Of a stretch of DNA of 64,000 nucleotides, positions 33,208 through 43,919 are shown one piece after another (the stretch's first letter is position 1; every line of letters begins with the position of its first letter). Location of the stretch: positions 47,501-111,500 of the forward strand of contig JACVTC010000232.1 in assembly GCA_016946835.1 (NCBI GenBank), read 5' to 3'. Under the pieces are notes generated by a model. The model saw nothing but the letters and a program-made list of their open reading frames with translations. It had not been told where the DNA came from and searched no databases. The position numbers and the translations under genes were made by a program. The stretch comes from Neocallimastix lanati (nom. inval.). Lineage: Eukaryota > Neocallimastigomycota > Neocallimastigomycetes > Neocallimastigales > Neocallimastigaceae.

Positions 33208-36200
33208 TCAAGCTTCTCTGTAAGCGGAGTTAAACTTTACTAAATTTTTAAAGTGAACATTCCTATCGAGTTGCTTTCCAGTCTTCTGATCGATTAGGGT
33301 TGCCGTGTTGAATTGAATTTTTAAAATTTTAAATGGTCCATTGTAATATGGTTCTAGCTTAGTGCGGCTAAAGTTTCTAACAAGAACAAGATCACCAGCC
33401 TTTAATTCTTTTCCTTTTTTCATACTTATTTGTTCTTCTCGTCTTGTTGCCCAATACTTGTTAGCATTCTTCACATTTTCGCATGCTTCTCTAGTCCATT
33501 GATAATGACGAACAAATTTTTCCATTAAAATTTCATCATATGATTTACCTGCATTTTCAATTGTTCTTATGGCTATATCATAAGGCTGTTGGTCTTCTCT
33601 TCCATATACTAATTCAAAACTAGAATGTCCAGTGGCTGTGTTTTTGGTAGTTCGAAGTGCCCATAGAGCAGAAGGTAAAACTTCATCCCAATCTTGATTT
33701 TTCCTTCCTAATAAACGAAGTAATTTTCCAATTTCTTTGTTTCGATTTTCAGTAAGACCATTTGATTCAGAGTGGTAAGTAGCTACAAATTTAACATATA
33801 CATCATAAAGATCAAGAAAGATTTTAGTCATATAAGAAGTGAATTGGACTCCATTATCAGTAGTAATAACTTGAGGCACACCATGTCTTGCAAAAACGTT
33901 TATTAAAAATTTAATTATATCAGAGGAAGTTATGTTTTCAGTGGGTTCGGCTTCAACCCATTTGGTAAAGTAATCAACAGTTACTATAATATATTGATTA
34001 TTATTTTTTGTTTTTGGTAACGGTCCTATAATATCTAATCCTAAATGCACAAAGGGACCCTCTACTTTAGATGGATGGTTTTCGGTTGGTTCTGGATATG
34101 GTTGAGGACGATTTAACTGGCATTTTTCACAATTACTAACAATTCTTTTGATATCTTTAATCATATGATTCCAATAAAAGTTTTTCTTAAGTCTTTGATA
34201 TGTTTTGTAATATCCTTCGTGGCCAATATTATGAGCTTCTAAAATTAATTTAAATCTTTCATTTTCGTCCGTTATTAATTTTCTATAATTTCCATTGTCG
34301 ATAAAGTAATCATCACCATCAATAACAGTAAACTTTTCATTAATAAATTCCTTTATAACTTTAGATAATAATTCTTCATTATTTCCATTAGTAATTTTTG
34401 TTAATAATGTCTTTCTCTCTTCCTTACTTTTCATTCTTGAAAGAGCATCAGCTAACACATTCTTTTTGCCTGATTCATATTTTATATTAATTCCAAGCAT
34501 ACTAGCGGTTAGACACCATCTTGTTTGCCTTGCATTCAAAGGTTCTTTATTCTTAAATAAACCAACTAATGGTTTATGATCTGTGTAAATAGTTGTAGGT
34601 AATGGATTTCCTTCAATATAAGATTTAAATTTAGTCATACAGTAAAACAAAGCGGTTCCTTCCAAATCTGTGATACCATAATTCTTTTCAGCTTTCTTCA
34701 AACTTCTACTTATAAAATGTATTGGATGCTCCTTACCGGTTTCTTCTTCTTTTTGTAAAAGAACTCCACCAATTCCACTATACGAAGCATCAGTTCTAAT
34801 GATAAAAGGTTTGTCAAATGACGGAAATTTTAGAATAGGTGCATTGATTAATTTTTCTTTTAGGAGTTCAAAGCTTTCTTGTTGTTCTTTATTCCATTCA
34901 TATTTAGTATTCTTTTTCAATAATTTACATAAAGGTGAGGTAATTTGAGCATATTTAGGAATAAAGTCACGATAATATCCTATTGCTCCTAGAAATGATC
35001 TTAATTCATGAATTGATGAAGGGGCTTCCCACTTCTTAATAGCTGTTATTTTACTTTCCATGGGACTTAATCCTTTAGTAGTAAGTTTGTCACCTAATAC
35101 ATCAACTTCAGTTTGAAGAAAATGACACTTTTCAATATAAATTTTTAACTTGTTTTCTTTAAATACTTCTAAGACTTGTTTAATATGGACTAAATGTTCT
35201 TCAATACTTTTGGAATATATTAAAACATCATCAATAAATACGTAAACAAATTCACCAATAAAAGGGAATAAAATTTTATTCATTTCTCTTTGGAAGGTTG
35301 AGGGAGCTCCAGTAAGTCCAAAAGGCATAACCTTAAATTGATAATTTCCAAACTTAGTAGTGAAAGTGGTTACTTCAACGCTTTCTTCATCCATTAAGAT
35401 TTGGTGAAAACCAGAAAATAAATCAAGAGTTGTAAATATTTTAGCTCCTCCGAGACTATCAAAAATTTCATCTATATATGGAACTGAATAAGAATCTTTT
35501 TCTGTCATATCATTGACTTTTCGGTAGTCAATGCACAAGCGCCACTTTCCATTGTGTTTTAGAATAAGTACTACTGGAGATGACCATTCTGAACAGGATG
35601 GTTCTATCAATCCTTTCTTAATAAGCTTTGTAAGTTCTTCTTTTAAGATATCTGATTTTAATTTAGTTAACCTATAACTTCTTAATTTTACTGGCTTTGC
35701 ATTAGCTTTTGAACGGATCTTATGTGGTGAAAGTTTAGAAGGAGTTAGTTCTTCTGTTGAAGTGGCAACTATGTCAATCATTTCTTTGAGAATTTTAATA
35801 ATTTGTTCTTTATAATCTTTATTTAAGGTACTTAAAAATTCATCACTCTCAATAAATTCCATTGGAGTTAATTCCTTTATAATTTCCTTTTCATTATTCG
35901 TTTCTTTAACTTTTCTAATAGTGCAAATTATACTTTCTTCATCATAATATTGATTATTTATTTTAGCTATTTCTTCGTATTCACTTTCTGACAAAAGTTT
36001 ACATAAACTGTTTAAGGTCGGATGAATAAATAAACAATGATCGATTTGAGTTTTAAAGTTTATTAACATATCATAAAAAGAGTCTTCTTTCTCAATAATT
36101 CTAAAGTCCGCATTAAATTCATAATTATTAATTTTTACTGGTAATCGAACAATAATTCCTTCCGAGTATTCTTCATCTTGTGTTGCTAGTTGGATTCTTC

Positions 36201-37211
36201 CACGACTTTTTCCAACTGTTTCATATTCACCAGGTAATTTATCAAAATACTGCTTAGTAACGATGCTTAGGTTACTACAAGAATCAATTAAAAGTTTTCC
36301 TAGTACTCCGTCAACACTTGCATCAACCATTGCTAAGTCTTCTTCGGCTACTTCATTACTTTTACTTATGTAGCTATGATCATAGTTATTCACTAATAAA
36401 GTTCGTGCTATTACATTGTCTACAGTTCCAATTATTTTAGATTTTTCTAACTTTAAACCTTGAGTTAATTGTGAACGAATTTTCGGACATGCATTCAAGA
36501 GTTGACCTATCGTAATACTGGATTTAAGATTATTTAAATCATCCATAATATTGTAAGGTTCTTTATTATTCATCATTTTGATATTCCTTTTTACTAACTG
36601 AGTATTTCCATTATTAGTTTCTTTAGTTTTTGTTGAAATTAATTTTTCCAAAGTATTAGTTTTATTTTGTTGATTATCTTTATTCATTTCTAGATCTTCT
36701 ATTTCATTATCGATTACAAGTATATCTTCAGATTCAACTTTTTCCTTTCCTTTTGATGAATAATTGTTGTTTTCTTCTTTACTTTCTCTTACTCTTGTCA
36801 TATTTCTTAATTCCTTTTCTTTTTGTTTTTCTTTGTTTATATTTGGTTGAGTTAAAATTGAAGGAAGTATTTGATTTTTATAAACTTTATTGGGTTTATT
36901 ATGTAGCTCATTTTCTTTCTTCTTTCTTAAAGCAGGAGTTGCGAAAGGACGTGGATTATCTTTTAAACTTTTATGTACTTTCTTGGAATTATTTTCTTCT
37001 TTTTCGCTGTTATTATCATTCATTTTTCTTTTTATAGCATTTATAATGATATCATCCTCACTTTCAGTTGTGTCACTAAAATCAGATTCTTCAGATTCTT
37101 CATTAAAGGAATTATTATCAATTGGAGTATTCTTAGTAAAAGTATTATTTTGTAAATTATTTAATGAAGCTATTGTTTTGTCATTGGGAGTGCTTCTGCT
37201 CCCATTTAGAA
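33208..37211 (-). CDS. pol: element F Pol, open through integrase
   Basis: The -1 frame is open from the gag frameshift site. The first ATG lies at 37023, about 60 codons in, and starts a 1271-residue stretch; residues count from it. The protease motif reads LIDSC (Asp247) where D-S/T-G is usual. RT has LCIDYRKVN and FIDD, RNase H IRTDASYSGIGG. Integrase has HNIGHEG and CEKC, then GLDIIGPLP, TTDNGVQF and ESNGLTENRN. It ends with a GPF module (YYNGPFKILK). There is no chromodomain. No stop or frameshift is seen, so with an open gag and near-identical LTRs this may be autonomous, apart from the odd protease. Confidence 0.9.
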
Positions 37212-37218
37212 GTTTAAA
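37166..37218 (-). promoter_or_regulatory. element F gag-pol -1 frameshift signal with pseudoknot
   Basis: The heptamer T TTA AAC (37212-37218) is in gag phase (TCT TTA AAC TTC TAA). A 7-base spacer leads to stem 1 TGGGAG/CTCCCA (37199-37204 with 37185-37190). Loop bases GAAGC (37192-37196) pair with GCTTC (37166-37170) as stem 2. Layout and stem 1 match element C, while stem 2 differs in sequence yet still pairs. The -1 frame is open across the signal into pol. Confidence 0.9.
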
Positions 37219-38120
37219 GACTTTTTGGAATATATTTCTTTTTTATTTTTTTCCATAATCTTATTTAATTGAGGGCAATAGTATGAGTAATGACCTTCTT
37301 CCTTACAGAAGAAGCAAGTTTTAACAGATAAATTTCTCATTTTCTGGGTTGATTCTTCTATAATATCTTGAGGTTTCGGTTTATTATTTGTTTGATTTGT
37401 TTGGAAAGTTTCGTTTCTTCTTTTAGGATAAAGTCTTGAAGTAGTACTGTTTTGATTATTTTGATTATGCTGGGAATTATTAACATTATAGGTATTAATA
37501 TTATTGTTCCTTACAGAAAGTCTATCTACTTTCTCGGCAATTTTGAAAGCTTTATCTATACTTATATCATCTTTAAGGGATAATTTCTTCCAGGCTTCAT
37601 AATTATTTTGAATAGAATCAATATAATCTAGTACACCAATGCGCTTTCTTCTCTTTTTATCAAGTTTAGTGCACAAAGTTCTATATCTTACATTAAAGTC
37701 TTTAATCTTTTCGTTTCTTTTAATTCGCATTGCACGAAGTTCTTTAAGAAGTAAATTTTGGTCTTCTTTAATACCGTAAAAATTTTCAAGACTTGAAATA
37801 ATTTTTCCAAGAGAAGGAAATTTAATATCATCATCGACATTTTCTTCTTCTTCATCATCTTCTTCTTCTTCATCTGATGAATCATCACTTTCATCATCAC
37901 TATCTTCTCCCAAATCTTCAATAACGCGTTGAACTTCACCAGAGCTGGTAAGTAAACAAGCATTAAATATTGTTTCTGAATCTGTGATACCTTGTATCTT
38001 GATCCAAAGTTTTAATTCAGTAGCCCAGGACTTAATATCTAAATTGTCCTTGCTAAGTTTCACAATATCTCTTAATTCTTTTTTCAATTCTTTAAAGCTC
38101 AAAGTTGTTTCCTTGGACAT
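37206..38120 (-). CDS. gag: element F Gag
   Basis: 304 residues from ATG at 38118-38120 (MSKETTLS); the frame extends further upstream but without an ATG. A capsid-like helical region is interrupted by a run of about 25 almost wholly acidic residues near 70-95. Asn/Gln-rich sequence follows, then a zinc knuckle CFFCKEEGHYSYYC at 269-282 (C-x2-C-x4-H-x4-C). The stop lies one codon past the slippery heptamer. Confidence 0.87.
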   Translation of the reverse strand: MSKETTLSFKELKKELRDIVKLSKDNLDIKSWATELKLWIKIQGITDSETIFNACLLTSSGEVQRVIEDLGEDSDDESDDSSDEEEEDDEEEENVDDDIKFPSLGKIISSLENFYGIKEDQNLLLKELRAMRIKRNEKIKDFNVRYRTLCTKLDKKRRKRIGVLDYIDSIQNNYEAWKKLSLKDDISIDKAFKIAEKVDRLSVRNNNINTYNVNNSQHNQNNQNSTTSRLYPKRRNETFQTNQTNNKPKPQDIIEESTQKMRNLSVKTCFFCKEEGHYSYYCPQLNKIMEKNKKEIYSKKSLNF

Positions 38121-38289
38121 TTTGTTTAAATATTTCTTGTTGTATATTAATGAGGTGATTAAATAAGAATAAATTTGGAAATACAACTTTAAAAATATAA
38201 TTTAATAGGTAATTTAATATCGAATCAATTTTTAAAACAATATATTTTAGTAACTTTTGAAAATAATAATTTTATTTGCTTTTTTTAGT

Positions 38290-38650
38290 AGATATAAGCT
38301 CGAAATCCTTATCGACAACTTAGTAGAAATTATAAAGCACGAGGTTCTTTTCGACTACTTTATTAAGAATAATTTTTAAGTTCGAAATCTTTATCGACAA
38401 CTCAATAGAATAATTTTTAAGTTCGAAATCTTTATCGACAACTCAATAGAATAATTTTTAAGTTCGAAATCTTTATCGACAACTCAATGGAATAATTTTA
38501 AGTTCGAAATCTTTATCGACAACTTAATAGAATAATTTTAAGTTCGAAATCTTTATCGACAACTTAATAGAATAATTTTAAGTTCGAAATCTTTATCGAC
38601 AACTTAATAGAATATTTTTCAAGCTCGAAATCTTTATCGACCACTTGAAT
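38290..38650 (-). repeat. 41-bp tandem repeat in element F leader
   Basis: About seven units of 40-41 bp containing AAGTTCGAAATCTTTATCGA and CAACTCAATAGAATAATTTT lie just upstream of gag. Units are nearly identical in the middle and decay at both ends. The repeat is transcribed as part of the leader. It contains GTTCGAA, which recalls a tRNA B box, perhaps by chance. Confidence 0.8.
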
Positions 38651-39659
38651 TTTGTAATTTAGTATATTTGTAGTAATAAATTTAGAAGCAAAGTTTTATT
38701 TATTATTTTCACCTTTCAAAAATTTTTCTTTTTAAACGATAAATATTGTATTGTTATAGCTAATAAAATTATTAATTAATTATAATTATTAAACACAAAA
38801 AATAATCTTTATTGTCGTACAATCTGATAGTACACACTGTCTGACGTGCAGCTTACCTAATGGTCTCATGCCACGCGTGTGCCACGATTACTATATTCAA
38901 TATAAAATATAGCAGTTCAGAGCCCACTAGCCCAATTACTATGTAGGATAAACTTAATCCGATAATCTATGTACGGAATAAAAAAAAATTTTAAAAGTAT
39001 TCAATAATATTTTTATTAACTAATAAAAATTAACTAAAAACACAATATTTTCAAAGTAAATTAAGATTCTTTTACAGGAATTATATAACAAATAAAGTAC
39101 CAGCAATGAGAAAAATAAAAAAAATTTAAATGGCAAAGTTAGCCAAAATCTGATACTTTATATAATATAGTGCCTTATAACTAGCACAAAGAAAAGTAAA
39201 AAAAAAATATATAAAAAAAAAAAACAATCTTACGCCTTCGGTGACGTAAGCTCCTTATTCGCCAGTGCTTGGAAAGTACCCGCACCTTTGTGTGTTGAAA
39301 CGTTGAAGGCTGAACTATTATTACCGGGTCGGTAACCAAATACCTTCGTCTACTTTCCAATTAATTCCCAAAATAACTATTATCCAATAACCTACTATGA
39401 ATAATAGATATTTTGTTGTTTTCTGGAAATACACTGTGTATGAGCTCTATCCGCTCCTTGTTATAATTTTACAAGATTTGGTTTTTTTTAGAATCTTAAT
39501 TTTACTTATTTAAAAAAATTTTTTTTTTTTTTTTTTATATATATATCAAACAAGCGCCATAGGTTAATCAAAGGATTAACGACTTACTTGTTTATCAATA
39601 TAAAATAAAAAAAAAATTAAAAAAAAATCTATGTTATTTACTATTATTTCTATTTAATT
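38651..39659 (-). other. element F structured leader
   Basis: About 1 kb between primer site and the leader repeat, GC-richer than the rest of the element. Clear inverted pairs are CTTACG/CGTAAG (39229-39250), GGAAAGTA/TACTTTCC (39271-39278 with 39351-39358) and TTACC/GGTAA (39331-39345). A nested pair follows: AAACAAG/CTTGTTT around GTTAATC/GATTAAC (39548-39593). A role in packaging, dimerisation or translation is plausible but inferred. Confidence 0.55.
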
Positions 39660-39676
39660 CCCCGATATCTCCACCA
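39660..39676 (-). promoter_or_regulatory. element F primer-binding site
   Basis: In element sense, six bases after the LTR comes TGGTGGAGATATCGGGG, complementary to a tRNA 3' end CCCCGATATCTCCACCA. The last element has the same spacing and a similar TGGTGGAGAATCCGGGC. The primer tRNA is not in this window and I do not name it. Confidence 0.7.
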
Positions 39677-39682
39677 TATAAA

Positions 39683-40503
39683 TGTTAAGGTTTTAGAGAA
39701 TTAAATAAAAATAAAGTAAGAAACACAAATTTTATTTATTTATTTATTATTTTTTTATTTATTTATTTTATAAATTTTACTTGATTTTAATTGATGATTT
39801 TTAAAAATTGGTAGCAAAATTTACAACTATTTATACTTTTTTCAAGGCATAAAAGTTGTTCTTGCCACTAAATTACATTTTATTTATTTTTTTTTAAAAA
39901 AAACTATTAAATTTAAATTGAATTTTATAATCAGTTATATAAAATTTAATTATAACAATATAAATAAAATACATTTATAATATTAATAAAACATTTTTTT
40001 TTTTTTTTTTTTTAAAATATCTAAAATATTACTAATAAGAATTTATTTAATTGGCTATAATTTTTATTACAATCTGTTAAAATATTCAAATAAAAATAAA
40101 AATACTATTCTAATATAAAGGTTTTTAATAAAATAAAACATTTTTCAATATAAAATAAAACATTTCGATATAAAATTTTATAATAAAAGTTAAAATATAA
40201 TATATAAATTTTTAATTATCAATATATAAAAATATTATTAATACAAATTTTCCTTATTAATATAAAAATAAAAAAAATAAGATTTATTATTAATATTGCT
40301 AATATAAGTTTCAAATATATAAAAATATTACTATTAATATAAGATTTAATATAAAAATATAAAGTTTAATATAATTTTTGATTTAATTTTTGATCTTTGG
40401 ATTTAAAAATTTATTAAAGTACAAAAATAATAATGTACACATAATGTATTAGAAATAAATCGTAGATTTAATTAAGAATGCATTATTTAGTACATTCTTA
40501 TCA
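39683..40503 (-). mobile_element. element F 5' LTR
   Basis: 821 bp, near-identical to 32369-33189. A minus-strand TATAAATA at 39828-39835 is followed by GTTGTAAAT, as in C, L and N. The right end ATTCTTATCA abuts solo LTR D2 across three bases. Confidence 0.9.
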
Positions 40504-40506
40504 ATT

Positions 40507-41383
40507 TGTAATAATTCTATTAAGAACTAACTCAAAATAGAATTATTAACTACAACTTAACGACTAATTCATTAAGTTGAGAAAATAAAATAAAATAAAT
40601 TTTTTTACCTTTAGAGTAGAGTTTATTATAAAATTAATTATAATAATAACCCAAAAAGTAAGAAAAGAATTGTTTGTATAAATTGATTTTAAAAATATGT
40701 TTTTGAATAAAATATTTTTATTAATTTATTAAAGTTAAAAATATAAAATTGTTACTATTATAACTATATTTTTTATAATAATAACTCTTGATTTCTCAAA
40801 GAGAACTCAAGAGCCTTATTTATATTTTTTTATGAAAATAAGGTTAAATAAGAAAGGGTTTTCTAATCTTAACAAATCTCTTATCTAGGAAAAGATTAGA
40901 TAGAAAAACCTAGATAAGTTTTCGATCGATATTCTATCCATATCGATCATCGCATTAATTAAGTAAAACCGATTACTTCTAAAAAGTAATTGGAAAAAAT
41001 CTTAATTAACCGATTTTCCAATCTAATGATCGAAAATAAAAGAATAAAATAATAAAAGATATTTCGATCATATAATTTATCCTTATATTAAAAATATAAA
41101 ATTAAATAGTTAATAAAATACAGAATACATTATAAAATACAGAATACATTATAAAATACAGAATAAAATACAATACAAAATACATTAGTTACAGTAGAGA
41201 ATTTAGCATATTGTAAATATATTATTTAAAATTAATTAAATAAATTTTGTTAAATTAATGAATATTTAAAATTAAATTAAATAAATTTAATAAATATTAT
41301 ATGTAATTAAATAAAGTTATAGTTATAATAACTTAACTAAGAAAATATAATTATTTGCTAACAAATAATTATAGATTCTTACA
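40507..41383 (-). mobile_element. solo LTR D2 with perfect target duplication
   Basis: TGTAATAATTC to GATTCTTACA, flanked by CAATT (40502-40506 and 41384-41388). Minus orientation relative to D1. The ENE-like hairpin is at 40955-41009 and the U3 pseudoknot at 40863-40918. Confidence 0.88.
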
Positions 41384-41389
41384 CAATTC

Positions 41390-42431
41390 TGATTTATACC
41401 TAATATTCTTAATCTACAAAAATTAAATTTTGTAGAAGTGAATAAAAGGATAAATACTGAATAAAATTGATTTAAGAAATTTAAAAAAAAAAAATAAATA
41501 TGTTTTATTATTAAACACAAAAATGTTTTATTAAAAAAAATTTATTTTTATTTTTAATATTAATCTTTATTTATTTAATAATTAATTTTGTTTAAATTAA
41601 TAAAATAATTGTTAAAACTAATAAAATAATAAAATGAAATATTTATTATTTATACTAATTTATTTTAAATTTTAATAATAATATTGATTATTAATAACTA
41701 ATAAAATATATAATAATTTATCAAAATAATTAATAATCATAAAAATTGATTATTAAAAACTAATAAAATATCTATAATAATTTATTAAATAATTAATAAT
41801 CATACTTTTTGATTATTAAAACTAATAAAAAATCTATAATAATTTTATTAAATAATTAATAATAAAGAATAATTTATAAGAAATATTTACATGTTTTTAT
41901 ATTTTTCTTTGATTTTAAACTATTTACATTAAAAATAATAAAATTAATAAAAGAGAAATAAAGAATAATTTATTATTAAATTAAACAATATTTACAATTA
42001 AAATGCTAATAAAGATGAGTTTTAAAATGTTATTTTAATTACAATTTGTTTATAAAAGTTGAGTTATAGAATAAATAAAATAATCATTATTTTAAATAAA
42101 GGTAACTTAAAAAATTATTTAACTATCTAATTTTAATTTTGCGATGTTTATAAGTTTGTTTATTTGTTATTTATAATTTATTAAATTTGTTTATTATTTT
42201 GTTTATTTGTAGTCTTAGAAAAATATTATTTATTAATTTATTTTAGTTTTTAATTAAAATTATTAATGATTAATTAATTTATTATTATTTTATTTTAATT
42301 ATTTTTATTTAATTAATTTTTCTTAAATATGGATTTAATTTTTTTGTTTAGAATGGATTAATTTTTGGGTTAAGTTAGACAGAATTTGTTTTTTATTATT
42401 TATTTTAATTTAATAATTTTGTTATTTATCA
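41390..42431 (-). mobile_element. solo LTR L2
   Basis: TGATTTATACC to TTATTTATCA, a close copy of L1 with a short internal expansion near 41790-41850. It follows D2 across CAATTC. In sequence order it lies between D2 and D3. Confidence 0.78.
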
Positions 42432-42434
42432 ATT

Positions 42435-43120
42435 TGTAATAATCTATTTATAATATACTAACTATAACTAGATTATTAATATTTTAAGATATAAAAATTT
42501 ATACTTAACTTTATATAGAGTTTATTATAAACACTAAATATTGAAATAAACAAAAAGACTTTATTTTCCTTTAATTTATTATATAGCATTATATAATAAT
42601 AACTCTAATTTCTTTAATCAAAGAAATTTGAGTTCTTTTATACTTTTTTATTTATAATTATTTTAATAGATGAAATTATTAAATAGATGTAATTATTAAA
42701 TAAATAAAATAAAATAGATAAGATAAAGTTAACAAATCAAATAAAGGTATCTAATCTTAACAAATTGATATTCAGGAAAAGATTAGTAGAAAAACCTGTA
42801 TAACTTCGATTAATATTCTAATATATTAATCATCGTATTAATTAATAAAAACCCAATCATAATAATATTGGGGAAAAAATTAATTAACCGATTACTAAAA
42901 TCTTATAAATTATCAACTAATTGAAATAATAAAAATATAAATAATATTTTTAAGTAATTAATACATTACAACAAATTTGTTTACATTATTTTTCAATATA
43001 TTAATTTGGATAAATTAATATATTTTTTACATGTTAATAAATATTGAAATATAAATGAAATATAAATTAATTAAATAAGAAGATAGATTATTTTATAAGA
43101 AATAAATCTATATTCTTACA
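42435..43120 (-). mobile_element. solo LTR D3 with perfect target duplication
   Basis: A diverged D-family LTR, TGTAATAATC to TATTCTTACA, flanked by CAATT (42430-42434 and 43121-43125). It keeps the ENE-like hairpin (42838-42887) with a different inner stem, CCCAAT/ATTGGG. In its U3 pseudoknot (42751-42801), stem 2 is intact but stem 1 has a mismatch. Confidence 0.85.
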
Positions 43121-43126
43121 CAATTC

Positions 43127-43377
43127 TGATAAATTTTAGAAATTATCTTAATTTTAATATAGAATTAAAAAGTGATAATTTCAATTTATTTTAATAATAA
43201 CTGTATAAGTTATTTATGAATTAAAAATGTTTTATTAAAAATAACACTAAAAATTTGGTTTATTAGAACACTTGTTTTCTAATATTTTATTTTATAAATC
43301 TTTTATTAAAATTTATTAAACATTATAAAATTTAAAAGTGATTATTAAAATTATAAAATTAATTAATTAATTAATTA

Positions 43378-43414
<37 letters not shown>

Positions 43415-43907
43415 TTTACATGAAATATTTATAAGTATTTATATTTTTCTTTAAAATTAAACTATTTATAATTTATAAATAAAAAGAATAATTAAATAAA
43501 ATAAGAGTAATAAAATTAATAATAAAATAAATATTTAATAATAAAATAAATAAATTTGTTTATTATAAAAATAATTAAAAATATTATGTTATTTAAATTA
43601 ATTAATTTTGTTATTATAAAAATATTATTTAATTATAAAATTAATTATAAAAATTATTATAAAACTAATTATAAAAATTAATTATTTTATTTTAAATTTA
43701 ATCTTAATATTTTTATTTTAAAAAAAATATATATTATTTCTTTCTTATCTGAGTATTTATGTAATTTTTAATTTATTTGATTTATTTAATAAATTAATTA
43801 ATTTTTTTTTTATTTTATTTTATTAAATTATTATTAAACTTGGCTAAGGTTAGTTTTGATTTTATGTATAATATATTTTCAAGATTTATTAATTTTGTTA
43901 TTTATCA
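43127..43907 (-). mobile_element. element C2 3' LTR
   Basis: 781 bp, TGATAAATTTTAG to TTATTTATCA. Differs from C1 LTRs mainly by expanded TTAA and AAT microsatellites (43361-43412). Confidence 0.88.
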
Positions 43908-43919
43908 ATTCCTCGGCGG

